From Flavobacteriaceae bacterium (GTDB lineage Bacteria; Bacteroidota; Bacteroidia; Flavobacteriales; Flavobacteriaceae): a stretch of 64,000 nt of DNA. The position numbers and the translations under genes were made by a program. The stretch's first letter is position 1; each line of letters begins with the position of its first letter. Under the pieces are notes generated by a model that was not told the DNA's origin, did no database searches, and saw only the letters and a program-made list of their open reading frames with translations. The stretch is taken from NCBI GenBank assembly GCA_002746415.1, contig NVXD01000016.1:186001-250000 (forward strand). Reading direction: 5' to 3'. Below are positions 28,620-36,084 of this stretch, in pieces.

Positions 28620-28673
28620 TTCCCTAAAAGGGACAATAAGGACTAAACTGATTATATTTTTTATTCTTTTCAT
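28617..28673 (-). CDS. ilv operon leader peptide (18 residues)
   Basis: ATG at 28673 opens the frame MKRIKNIISLVLIVPFRE followed by TGA. Eight of the eleven residues 4-14 are Ile, Leu or Val, the three end products controlled by this operon. The frame lies just upstream of the antiterminator arm and the terminator, the order used in the enterobacterial ilv, leu and thr attenuators. A small hairpin, TCCCT-ttt-AGGGA at 28621-28633, overlaps the end of the peptide and may pause polymerase. It is too short for ordinary gene callers. Translation is inferred, not shown. Confidence 0.8.
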   Translation of the reverse strand: MKRIKNIISLVLIVPFRE

Positions 28674-28726
28674 TATGTAATGATACTCATATTATTTCTA
28701 TCCACAAAAAAACATTATTATTTACC

Positions 28727-28734
28727 TAAATTTG
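28727..28734 (+). promoter_or_regulatory. Promoter box TAAATTTG of the nitroreductase gene
   Basis: An exact TAnnTTTG match lies 24 bases before ATG 28758. It sits inside the longer open frame that begins at 28680, which argues against that upstream start. Confidence 0.5.
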
Positions 28735-28757
28735 AGTTGCTTAAAATGCTATTAAAA

Positions 28758-29486
28758 ATGGAGAAAACTGTTTCGGATGCCATACACTATAGACGTTCTG
28801 TACGCCTATTTAAAAAGACTGTTGAATTGGATGAGGAAATGGTGAAAAAATGCCTAGAACATGCTGTATTAGCCCCTACCAGTAGTAATCTCCAGTTATG
28901 GGAATTCTACCACATCACTAATTCTACCACTTTAAAAAGCATGGTTAAGGCTTGCCTTGGTCAAAATGCCGCAAAAACTGCCCAACAAATGATTGTTGTA
29001 GTTGTTCGTAAAGATTTATGGAGGAAAAGGGCTAAAGCCAATATCAACCACCATAAAAAAAGTTTAGGAGGAAAGTTAAAAGAGCAATATAGCAAACGAG
29101 AAAAGTTTGTTTTTACCTATTATCAAAAAGTAATCCCTTCTATTTATGTAGATTTTCTTGGTGTTTTTGGATGGCTAAAATATATTGTTTTCAATATAAT
29201 AGGATTGTTTAGACCTATATACAGACAAGTAAGAAATTCCGATATGCGCATTGTTGCCCATAAAAGCGCCGGCTTGGCCGCACAGAATTTTATGCTTGGA
29301 ATGGCTGCAATTGGGTATGACACTTGCCCAATGGAGGGAAGTGATACCTACAGAATTAAAAAAATACTCCGTTTGCCCTTTGGTGCCGAAATAAACATGG
29401 TCATTGGGTGTGGCGTACGGGAAGAACAAGGGGTTTATGGCAATCGGTTTAGAATTCCCTTTGAAGATGTTTACAAAAAGATTTAA
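28758..29486 (+). CDS. Nitroreductase family protein
   Basis: About 242 residues. The FMN-binding nitroreductase N-terminus is visible as HYRRSVRLF followed by VLAPTSSNLQLWEFYHI. The AAQNFMLGMAAIGYDTCPMEG segment and GCGVREEQG near the C-terminus are also typical. Members reduce nitro, quinone or enone compounds with NAD(P)H; the substrate here is unknown. A middle insertion (about residues 90-150) is longer than in minimal NfnB-type proteins. The start could also be ATG 28746. It is divergent from the ilv operon and convergent with pxpC. Confidence 0.88.
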   Translation: MEKTVSDAIHYRRSVRLFKKTVELDEEMVKKCLEHAVLAPTSSNLQLWEFYHITNSTTLKSMVKACLGQNAAKTAQQMIVVVVRKDLWRKRAKANINHHKKSLGGKLKEQYSKREKFVFTYYQKVIPSIYVDFLGVFGWLKYIVFNIIGLFRPIYRQVRNSDMRIVAHKSAGLAAQNFMLGMAAIGYDTCPMEGSDTYRIKKILRLPFGAEINMVIGCGVREEQGVYGNRFRIPFEDVYKKI

Positions 29487-29497
29487 GGGACTACTTT

Positions 29498-30337
29498 TTA
29501 TACTAATTTAAAGGTGATTTTATCTCCAAACTTTTTTTGAGCCAATACGCAGATGGATTTTTCTGATAGTTGCAATATTCTTGGGTACCCACCTGTGGTC
29601 TGACCGTCTTTCATTAAAATTATCAATTTTCCAGAAGGAGTAAGTTGTACAGTTCCTGGCAATGTAGCAGAAGTTAACATGGAATCTGAATGCCCTGCTA
29701 TCAATTCCTCTAGTTGATATGCCATTCTATCATTCTCCTTTGCAATTGAAAAATCATAAAAAAACAATTTTTCAAAATGTATGTTATCCAATAATCCAAA
29801 TTCAGGTCCTTTATACACCGTTATTACTGTTTCATTGAAAACTGCATCTGACGAAAGCTCTTGTTGCTTAGGAGTAAATTTAGTATTCGCATCATAAAGC
29901 ACTTCTGTGTCCTTTTTTAAACATTTCGACCTTGTTATAGGTGTATATAAGGAGCTACTTCCAAGTTTGTTTTCTGCTATAAATCCACCTTTTATACCCA
30001 AATAAGCACGCAATCCTTTTTCCAGCTTGCCATATGACAGCACATCTCCCTTTTTAATTTTGTGTACTTCGTTATTAGCGATTGGTGTATTGTTCAAAGT
30101 TGCAGACAACTCTGCTCCGCTCAATGAAATATGGGTGTCCTTTTCAAACTCCAATGTTGGTCCCGTCATAGTGATTTCAAGAGCCGCATCATGGATATTA
30201 TTGGATAACATGTCATTTACTTTCTGAAAAGAAATGGCGTCCATTGCACCAGATACTGGTACTCCCTTATCCCTATAACCAAATCTACCATCATCTTGAA
30301 TTGTAGTAAAAAACCCTGATTTAAGAACTTTAAGCAT
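29498..30337 (-). CDS. pxpC: 5-oxoprolinase subunit PxpC (biotin-dependent carboxyltransferase-like)
   Basis: The 279-residue protein shows the AHS2/KipA-like fold: GFFTTIQDDGRFGYRDKGVPVSGAMD at the N-terminus, the TMTGPTLEF strand, GLRAYLGIKGGF, and MKDGQTTGGYPRI near the C-terminus. With PxpA and PxpB it forms the ATP-dependent 5-oxoprolinase of prokaryotes, opening pyroglutamate to glutamate. Its start overlaps the end of pxpB by 8 bases, so the subunits are translationally linked. It is the last gene of the operon. Confidence 0.95.
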   Translation of the reverse strand: MLKVLKSGFFTTIQDDGRFGYRDKGVPVSGAMDAISFQKVNDMLSNNIHDAALEITMTGPTLEFEKDTHISLSGAELSATLNNTPIANNEVHKIKKGDVLSYGKLEKGLRAYLGIKGGFIAENKLGSSSLYTPITRSKCLKKDTEVLYDANTKFTPKQQELSSDAVFNETVITVYKGPEFGLLDNIHFEKLFFYDFSIAKENDRMAYQLEELIAGHSDSMLTSATLPGTVQLTPSGKLIILMKDGQTTGGYPRILQLSEKSICVLAQKKFGDKITFKLV

Positions 30338-31067
30338 TTACTCCCTCTTTTTCCAATTGATAAATTCCTACTTCGCCCTCAATTTTATGCAAATCGTATG
30401 CTGCTCTAGAAATTTGATGAAAATGAATTTTATCTCCAACACTGACCAAACAAGGTTCTTTTTTATCCCCATTAAAAATTGGAATTGGACAGTTCCCGAT
30501 AATATTCCAACCTCCAGGTGATTCTTGTGGGTACATTCCTGTTTGCTTTCCTGCCAATCCTACAGCGCCTTTGGCAACTTTTAAACGCGGGGATGCTCTT
30601 CTAGGAATTTCCAAACTATCTGGCAAGCCTCCTAAATACATAAAGCCTGGTAAAAAACCTATTCCATAGACGGTATACGTATGTTGGGTGTGCAGGGAAA
30701 TGATTTCATCTGTACTTTTTTGCAACCTATTGGAAACTTCCTCTAAATCTATCCCAAAATCCAAATCATAGCAAACTGGGATTTTCCAAACAGTCTTCTC
30801 GACCAAAGTTTGCTCGCCCATATTCAAATACCAACTTTTTACTTGAGTTTCAATCGCACTAAAATCTATTGCGCTATCTTTTTGAATAAGGGTTAGGGAA
30901 TTGTAGGCCGGAACTGTTTCCCATATATGATTTTGCAGGTGTTTTTGTTTTATATGGGCATTAAATTTTAAAATATCATTCAGTATTCCTTCATCAACCT
31001 TCTTGGGCCATTCAATTAGAACAGCATGTTGACCAAAGGGTTTTATTGAAATGGAATACGCATTCAT
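30330..31067 (-). CDS. pxpB: 5-oxoprolinase subunit PxpB
   Basis: The 245-residue protein is of the AHS1/KipI-like family, with IPVCYD, HTYTVYGIGFLPGFMYLGGLP, RRASPRLKVAKGAVGLAGKQTGMYP and SPGGWNIIG in the expected order. PxpB and PxpC form the carboxyltransferase-like half of 5-oxoprolinase. The start overlaps the pxpA stop by 4 bases. KipI-type kinase-inhibitor annotations exist for relatives, but the pxpA and pxpC neighbours favour the metabolic role. Confidence 0.95.
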   Translation of the reverse strand: MNAYSISIKPFGQHAVLIEWPKKVDEGILNDILKFNAHIKQKHLQNHIWETVPAYNSLTLIQKDSAIDFSAIETQVKSWYLNMGEQTLVEKTVWKIPVCYDLDFGIDLEEVSNRLQKSTDEIISLHTQHTYTVYGIGFLPGFMYLGGLPDSLEIPRRASPRLKVAKGAVGLAGKQTGMYPQESPGGWNIIGNCPIPIFNGDKKEPCLVSVGDKIHFHQISRAAYDLHKIEGEVGIYQLEKEGVNA

Positions 31068-31798
31068 TTTGTCACAAAAATATGTTGCTTTGTCAATTCT
31101 ACTGAAAGATACATCAATATTTGCAATGCAGCCGGAGTATCACCATGAATGCAAAACGTATCGGCCTCAATCGCAATCATTTCCCCATCCACAGTTCTTA
31201 CCTCACGCTTTCTTAACATTCTGACAATGTGATTTATAACCAGCGTTGGGTCTTGTATCAATGCATTGGTCAACTTGCGAGAAACCAAACTTAAATCCGC
31301 ATTATAATTCCGATCCCCAAAGGCCTCTTTTTTTATTTTAAAACCTTTTTGTACTGCCAAAGTTTCAATTTTTGAGCCATATGGAACATAAAGAAAAACA
31401 ATATGTTTGTATTTTTCAATGGCTTCAAGATATACCGTTGCCAGTGCTTCATTCTTGGCAAGATCATTATACAGGGCACCGTGAGCTTTTATGTGGTGTA
31501 GTTTTACGTGATACTTCTCTGTTAGTAACCGCAAACTATCAACCTGGTTTTTAATACTTTCCTGTAGTTGCTCTGCTGAAATTTCCATAGAAACCCTTCC
31601 AAAATTATTGCGATCAGGGTAGGAAGGATGTGCACCAACTTTTACGTTATACTTTATTGCCAATTGCACAACTGCGTCCATAGTAGTTAGGTCACCTGCA
31701 TGTGCTCCACAAGCAATATTACAAGAGGAAATTAAAGGGAACAACTCTTTTTCGTTACCAATCCCCTCCCCTACGTCACAATTAATATCAATTTCCAT
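31064..31798 (-). CDS. pxpA: 5-oxoprolinase subunit PxpA (LamB/YcsF family)
   Basis: The 244-residue protein begins with the LamB/YcsF signature IDINCDVGEG. It continues with NIACGAHAGD, KVGAHPSYPDRNNFGR, HIKAHGALYNDL and FCIHGDTP near the C-terminus, all typical metal/active-site segments. It supplies the hydrolase part of 5-oxoprolinase. It is 4 bases downstream of the transporter gene, forming a compact transporter-pxpA-pxpB-pxpC operon. Confidence 0.96.
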   Translation of the reverse strand: MEIDINCDVGEGIGNEKELFPLISSCNIACGAHAGDLTTMDAVVQLAIKYNVKVGAHPSYPDRNNFGRVSMEISAEQLQESIKNQVDSLRLLTEKYHVKLHHIKAHGALYNDLAKNEALATVYLEAIEKYKHIVFLYVPYGSKIETLAVQKGFKIKKEAFGDRNYNADLSLVSRKLTNALIQDPTLVINHIVRMLRKREVRTVDGEMIAIEADTFCIHGDTPAALQILMYLSVELTKQHIFVTK

Positions 31799-31802
31799 TT
31801 TA

Positions 31803-32996
31803 TCAAAATAAGCCTAATACTTTAAAAATACTTTTTGCTCCCAATAGTAAGGACAATAGTATAATAACACCTCCAATAATATTCTGCACAATTGTATTCT
31901 TATGTTTGCCCATAACAGCTGTTTTATTAACCACCCAAAGCAGGAATATTGCAATTAAAGGCAGTAAGATACCATTGGCAACCTGTGCAAACATGATGAT
32001 TTCTATAGGTTTTATGTCAAACGACAAGAAGAACACACCTAAAAACAATATAAAGCCCCAAACAATTCTAAATTTGACATCTTTCATTCCTACCTGCCAA
32101 TCAAAACAACTATTAGCAACATAAGCTGCAGCTAAAGGTGCGGTTATGGCAGATGTTATCCCTGCTGCAAACAACCCAATACCCATAAAGTATTTGGCGC
32201 TGTTTCCATATAACGGCTCTAGCCCTTTTGCTAAATCTAATACATTAGTAACTCGAGTGCCGTAAATACTGGTAGCGACAATGACAATGGCCATAGACAC
32301 CAAACCACCTACAGCTATAGCAATAAATGTATCTTTTCTCGCCAGTTGTAAGTCGTCCTTGGATTTCCATTTTTCACTTACAAGGGAAGCGTGTAAAAAC
32401 AAATTATATGGAACTACAGTAGTTCCTACTAAGGCAATAATAGTCAAAACACTATCCTTGGGAGTTGTAGGCACAAAAAGGCCTTTTAAAATTTCCGCTA
32501 TATCAGGTTTTGTAATCACAGCGGTGACCAGAAAGGACAAACTCATTAATATGACCAAAGAAACCAATACCTTTTCCAGGGTCTTATAGCTTCCAAAGTA
32601 TAGAAGAGCAAAAGCGATGCCTCCAATGACCACTGGATAATAATTTGTTTTAGGCTTTCCAAAAATAGCTTCCAAACCCAAAGTAGCGCCACCAATGTTC
32701 CCTGCTTCATAGGCTGCATTGCCAATCACGATAGCTCCTAGTATTAGGGATAATACGACATATTTAATCCATGGAGTCCTTAATTCTCCGCGAATTACGG
32801 CTGCAAGTCCTTTTTGAGTAATAATCCCTAGTCTAGCAGACATTTCTTGTAAAACAATAGTCGCAATTATGGAAAGTAATAACGCCCATAACAATGCATA
32901 GCCAAACTGTACACCAGCTAAAGTACAAGCTGTTACAGTTCCAGGTCCAACGAATGCCGCTGCAACCAATACTCCTGGTCCAATTTTCTTAAACAT
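31803..32996 (-). CDS. Nramp-fold transporter lacking the metal-binding residues
   Basis: The 397-residue, roughly 11-helix protein aligns with Nramp (MntH) along its length, for example LQEMSARLGIITQKGLA and LGTTVVPYNLFLHASLV-like spacing. The two metal-site motifs are altered. The DPGN of helix 1 reads GPGT (near residues 17-20), and the A-x-x-MPH region of helix 6 reads T-V-VPY. The Asp, Asn and Met that coordinate the ion in known Nramp proteins are thus all replaced. It heads the 5-oxoprolinase operon, which suggests import of pyroglutamate or another organic solute rather than manganese or iron. That role is inference. Confidence 0.85.
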   Translation of the reverse strand: MFKKIGPGVLVAAAFVGPGTVTACTLAGVQFGYALLWALLLSIIATIVLQEMSARLGIITQKGLAAVIRGELRTPWIKYVVLSLILGAIVIGNAAYEAGNIGGATLGLEAIFGKPKTNYYPVVIGGIAFALLYFGSYKTLEKVLVSLVILMSLSFLVTAVITKPDIAEILKGLFVPTTPKDSVLTIIALVGTTVVPYNLFLHASLVSEKWKSKDDLQLARKDTFIAIAVGGLVSMAIVIVATSIYGTRVTNVLDLAKGLEPLYGNSAKYFMGIGLFAAGITSAITAPLAAAYVANSCFDWQVGMKDVKFRIVWGFILFLGVFFLSFDIKPIEIIMFAQVANGILLPLIAIFLLWVVNKTAVMGKHKNTIVQNIIGGVIILLSLLLGAKSIFKVLGLF

Positions 32997-33079
32997 CTGT
33001 ATTAAAATTCAATCCCATTCCCTTGTAAATATAAAAGGTAGTTTCTTAAAATTGATGCATAAGGAGTTTGAATTCTTTA

Positions 33080-33130
33080 AAAAGTGTGCATTTCATCTAA
33101 AAGTGTGCATTTCGTCTAAAAGTTGGGTGC
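33080..33130. promoter_or_regulatory. Tandem 19-bp repeats upstream of the transporter-pxp operon
   Basis: Two copies of AAAAGTGTGCATTTCRTCT lie head to tail at 33080-33098 and 33099-33117, differing at one base, followed by a partial third (AAAAGTTGGGTGC). They lie 84-134 bases upstream of the transporter start and 76-126 upstream of the divergent gene. The arrangement resembles repeated sites for one regulator. Confidence 0.55.
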
Positions 33131-33205
33131 TATATATCGACTTCATATAATAATCCTAACAAGTTGCTGTTATAATAATCCCGAACCTTAAAAAAACCTA
33201 CTTAA

Positions 33206-33649
33206 ATGACGTGCATTGAATGCAAAAGAGAGCTTAGCTATATAGACCACAGAAAATCCGTTGACACTTTAGGAGCGGAATTGTGCAGACAGCATAGAAA
33301 GCGAATGGAAAAGATGATTGAAAAGTACAACACCTCTTCAGAAGCCATACAATTATATTATGGCATGAAAGAAGCTGGATTACATCCTATGCTTGAATGG
33401 TGGGACGGACAAAAGTTCGTGGATTTAGCTATTTCGAGAGTAAAATTGAACATTGAAATTGATAATGAATACCAAATGATCACCCATGAACAGGCCATGA
33501 ACGACCTTGAAGAAGCTATGCATTCTTTTAAAAATGGGTTTACCACAATTCGCATTCCACATATTGTAATTAAACATAACCTAAAGGAAACTGTGAACAA
33601 TATTACAGGGATTGTAGAAGGCTTAAGAGCCAATATAAAAGTCATTTAG
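33206..33649 (+). CDS. Small zinc-finger protein with PD-(D/E)XK nuclease-like domain
   Basis: The 147-residue protein has Cys3, Cys6, Cys27 and His30 arranged as a possible small zinc site. The later segment VDLAISRVKLNIEIDNEYQ (Asp73, Glu84, Asp86) is followed by a helix and ITIRI/IPHIVIKHN-like strands. That pattern resembles the DUF559/Vsr-type nuclease core, where an Asp on one strand and an E-x-D/G on the next bind metal. No restriction partner gene is next to it. The nuclease assignment is a structural guess; the gene itself looks real. Confidence 0.6.
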   Translation: MTCIECKRELSYIDHRKSVDTLGAELCRQHRKRMEKMIEKYNTSSEAIQLYYGMKEAGLHPMLEWWDGQKFVDLAISRVKLNIEIDNEYQMITHEQAMNDLEEAMHSFKNGFTTIRIPHIVIKHNLKETVNNITGIVEGLRANIKVI

Positions 33650-33689
33650 GCGTTTATAACAAAGCATACAACCATTAAATAGTATTCTT

Positions 33690-34235
33690 ATGTCCAACCA
33701 AAAGAAACATTTGACAATACCTATTAGGATTACATTGTTAGCGATCTTAATTGGTGTACTTATCAAAATATTGAATTGGTCACCGCTTTTAGCTGATAGC
33801 ATTATCTTTTTTGGATTTACCACTATTAGCATCTTATACGCCATTCGATTTTCAAAAAAAGAAACCAAAGGCTCCATTGCTTATATTAAAATGGTTTTGG
33901 TACTGTTTTGGTCACTGAATGGGATTTTCACCATCTTACATCTTCCCTATGGAGAGGTTTTTCAGGTGGTAAGCCTCATTGCCTTTCTTTTTTGGGCAGC
34001 TATGGAGGGCACTAGTTATTTTGTGAATAAAGAATCCCAAAAAAATAGTTCAGGCTATCTTTTGTGGAACAGCATTATGATAATAGGTGCATTTTCCATA
34101 GTAATGGGAGCTCTTTTCAATTTTCTTAATTGGGACTATGCCATACATCTATTCGTATTAGGTGTTTCTGCTGTAACCCTTTATATTTTAAGAGATGTCT
34201 TTGCAGGAAAACAGGAATCTGCGGAAGAGAAGTGA
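33690..34235 (+). CDS. Multi-pass membrane protein, GldL-like layout
   Basis: The 181-residue protein has about five hydrophobic segments (near residues 11-28, 34-50, 66-80, 88-105 and 122-165). The pattern ILIGVLIKILNWSPLLADSIIFFG followed later by GALFNFLNWDYAIHLFVLG resembles the duplicated helix pairs of GldL-related and other small Bacteroidota membrane proteins. It lacks the cytoplasmic domain of true GldL. Function unknown. It follows the nuclease-like gene by 40 bases and may be co-transcribed with it. Confidence 0.7.
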   Translation: MSNQKKHLTIPIRITLLAILIGVLIKILNWSPLLADSIIFFGFTTISILYAIRFSKKETKGSIAYIKMVLVLFWSLNGIFTILHLPYGEVFQVVSLIAFLFWAAMEGTSYFVNKESQKNSSGYLLWNSIMIIGAFSIVMGALFNFLNWDYAIHLFVLGVSAVTLYILRDVFAGKQESAEEK

Positions 34236-34252
34236 AATGAAGTATGAGGTGC

Positions 34253-34273
34253 GAAGTTTGAAGTTTGAAGTTT
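34253..34273. repeat. Three tandem GAAGTTT heptamers
   Basis: GAAGTTT is repeated exactly three times after a CGAAG-like lead-in, close to the 3' end of the GldL-like gene. The unit matches half of the palindrome that recurs through the following 14 kb, so it may be a decayed copy. Confidence 0.6.
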
Positions 34274-34358
34274 GAAAAGTGTGAATTTAGCTTTTAGCGT
34301 TGCAATAATACCAGCTCTAGTAGCCAATACATATCAGTCTATATGATTGTTAAAAAAA

Positions 34359-34673
34359 TCAGGATTTATACAATACAAGAGATGTGGCTTTTCTCTCTAT
34401 AAAAATTTTAACGATTTCATGAAACCGCTTTAAGGGCATAAATGCAGAGACTATTACTATAGGCTCCTTTGAATACGCTAAATGCAGGTTTAAAATCATG
34501 TCCGAATCAGAAATGACTATATCCAAATCCACTACATTCATGTAATCCAGTTCCGTTCCGTAGTATACAAATTTGCTCTCACCGAAGATTCGTTTGGTAT
34601 TCTTTAGCTTAAAAAACTTGGAGAACGCATGTATCAAATAGCCTCCCCAAATTACCAATCCTAGAGCAGTCAA
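34359..34673 (-). CDS. Hypothetical protein, possibly a truncated gene
   Basis: The 104-residue frame has one hydrophobic N-terminal segment (LGLVIWGGYLIHAF) and then an alternating strand-rich region ending FHEIVKIFIERKATSLVLYKS. The only available start is TTG at 34673, and the frame stays open for 36 further bases upstream with no ATG. It may therefore be the 3' part of a broken gene. I do not recognise a family. Confidence 0.4.
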   Translation of the reverse strand: MTALGLVIWGGYLIHAFSKFFKLKNTKRIFGESKFVYYGTELDYMNVVDLDIVISDSDMILNLHLAYSKEPIVIVSAFMPLKRFHEIVKIFIERKATSLVLYKS

Positions 34674-34845
34674 ATTACAAACAACATTTACACAAGATTC
34701 CTTTATTCTTTATTTTCGTCAAGTAAATTTGAATCGGTGATAAAATTGAAATATTCTCTCGTATATTTCTGTTCAAAACTTCGAAGTTGCCAAAATTCAA
34801 AAAAGCAGGTTACTATTAAGCATATCAAAAAAATAAAATAAACAG

Positions 34846-35811
34846 ATGAAATCAATTCGTTGCATATTTTTCCTCCTATTATTTATTTTATTAGGATGTA
34901 AAAATCAAACAGTCAAAAAGTTTGATAGCTTTTCAATTGAAAAAAGAAATTCAAAACCAATAGTCAGTTTTACTTTCGATGATGGAATCACTTCGGATAT
35001 TGCGAATTTCAAATTCGAGGAATGGAACGAAATGATATTATCACATCTCGAGAATGAAAACCTAAAAGCAATATTTTTTGTAACGGGACGGAATAAATTA
35101 AATAAAAAAGGTCAGTTTTTACTGCAGAGTTGGAATGATAAAGGACATAAAATAGCGAATCATTCTTTTAGTCATCCCTATTTCAATTCTGATAAAAACA
35201 ATTCCCATCTTTTTGAATTGGAATTATTGAGAACTGATACCATCATTTCAAAATTCAGTAATAATATTAAATTTTTTCGATTCCCATATTTGAAGGAAGG
35301 TCAAAATAAGGCTAAAGTTGATAGTTTAAGAACCATTCTTAGCAAACATAATTACCAAAATGGCTATGTCACCATTGATGCATCTGACTGGTATGTTAAC
35401 CAACGATTAATTGAAAGAATTGGAGAAATTGGTGCTAAAAACGCTGATATTGAAAAATATAAGGCCTTTTATATAAAGCATATAATGGAAAGAGCCAATT
35501 ACTATGAAGCCCTTTCTTACGCCATAAACGACAGACACATTAATCATACTCTTTTACTTCACCACAATTTAACATCAGCACTGTTTTTAGGTGACCTTAT
35601 ACAAGAATTCAAAGCCAAAGGCTGGGAAGTGGTACATGCAGATGTAGCCTATAAAGACCCTATTTTCAAAACAATACCTGATGCTAATTTTGCAGGTGAG
35701 AGCCTCATATATTCCATGGTCAAACAGCTGACAAAATATGACCACTCCCTTAGGTATCCTGCTGAGGACAGCAGATATGAAAAAGAAAAAATGAACAAAT
35801 TGGGGCTCTAA
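34846..35811 (+). CDS. Polysaccharide deacetylase family lipoprotein
   Basis: The 321-residue protein has a lipoprotein signal with lipobox LLGC (Cys18). The NodB-type core follows: motif 1 SFTFDDG (Asp45, Asp46), the FFVTGR strand, and motif 2 HSFSHPYF with His106 and His110, the metal ligands. KFFRFPYLKEG corresponds to motif 3. It probably removes acetyl groups from a surface or environmental glycan outside the inner membrane. It is a single gene, followed directly by a REP-like palindrome and a decayed comM 3' end. Confidence 0.88.
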   Translation: MKSIRCIFFLLLFILLGCKNQTVKKFDSFSIEKRNSKPIVSFTFDDGITSDIANFKFEEWNEMILSHLENENLKAIFFVTGRNKLNKKGQFLLQSWNDKGHKIANHSFSHPYFNSDKNNSHLFELELLRTDTIISKFSNNIKFFRFPYLKEGQNKAKVDSLRTILSKHNYQNGYVTIDASDWYVNQRLIERIGEIGAKNADIEKYKAFYIKHIMERANYYEALSYAINDRHINHTLLLHHNLTSALFLGDLIQEFKAKGWEVVHADVAYKDPIFKTIPDANFAGESLIYSMVKQLTKYDHSLRYPAEDSRYEKEKMNKLGL

Positions 35812-35834
35812 AAACGGTATAAAAATACGTGCTC

Positions 35835-35855
35835 TTCGACGTTTGTAACTTCGAA
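35835..35855. repeat. REP-like palindrome
   Basis: TTCGACGTT-tgt-AACTTCGAA, one mismatch in the stem, lies 23 bases after the deacetylase stop. It is preceded by GCTC like several other copies. Confidence 0.7.
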
Positions 35856-35873
35856 GCTTTGCACAAAAATTAC

Positions 35874-35935
35874 ACCAACCAACCTTCCTCTATCCAAACT
35901 ACACCATCTGCGATACCACCTAAATGAGTACTTAT
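35874..35935 (-). repeat. Decayed copy of the comM 3' end
   Basis: The plus strand contains CCAACCAACC, two extra bases, then CTCTATCCAAACTAC, matching the last 10 codons of comM ([10 protein letters not shown] and stop, read on minus). Weaker similarity reaches the AATATGG region. It follows a REP palindrome as the intact comM end does. Confidence 0.5.
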
Positions 35936-35972
35936 AAATATGGCGCTACAAAATTTATAAATACTAAACATA

Positions 35973-36001
35973 TTGATTTACAATAAGATATAGTATATTA
36001 G
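35973..36001 (+). promoter_or_regulatory. Repeated promoter, copy 3 (TTG-N18-TATATTAG)
   Basis: TTG at 35973-35975 and TATATTAG at 35994-36001 are 18 bases apart, within a stretch of about 80 bases also found before 38930 and 40669. The dioxygenase start codon is 84 bases downstream. Confidence 0.55.
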
Positions 36002-36084
36002 TTACATAATTATGGTATAGCAAATAGCGATATCTGCTTGTTAATAGTACAATATCCCCCTTTACTAATTCAAAATTTTGCAAT

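Noticed and set aside
28680-28745. Upstream extension of the nitroreductase (MILILFLSTKKHYYL...)
   Set aside because: An exact TAnnTTTG promoter box sits inside it, and the family N-terminus begins at MEKTVSDAIHYRRS, so the extension is probably untranslated.
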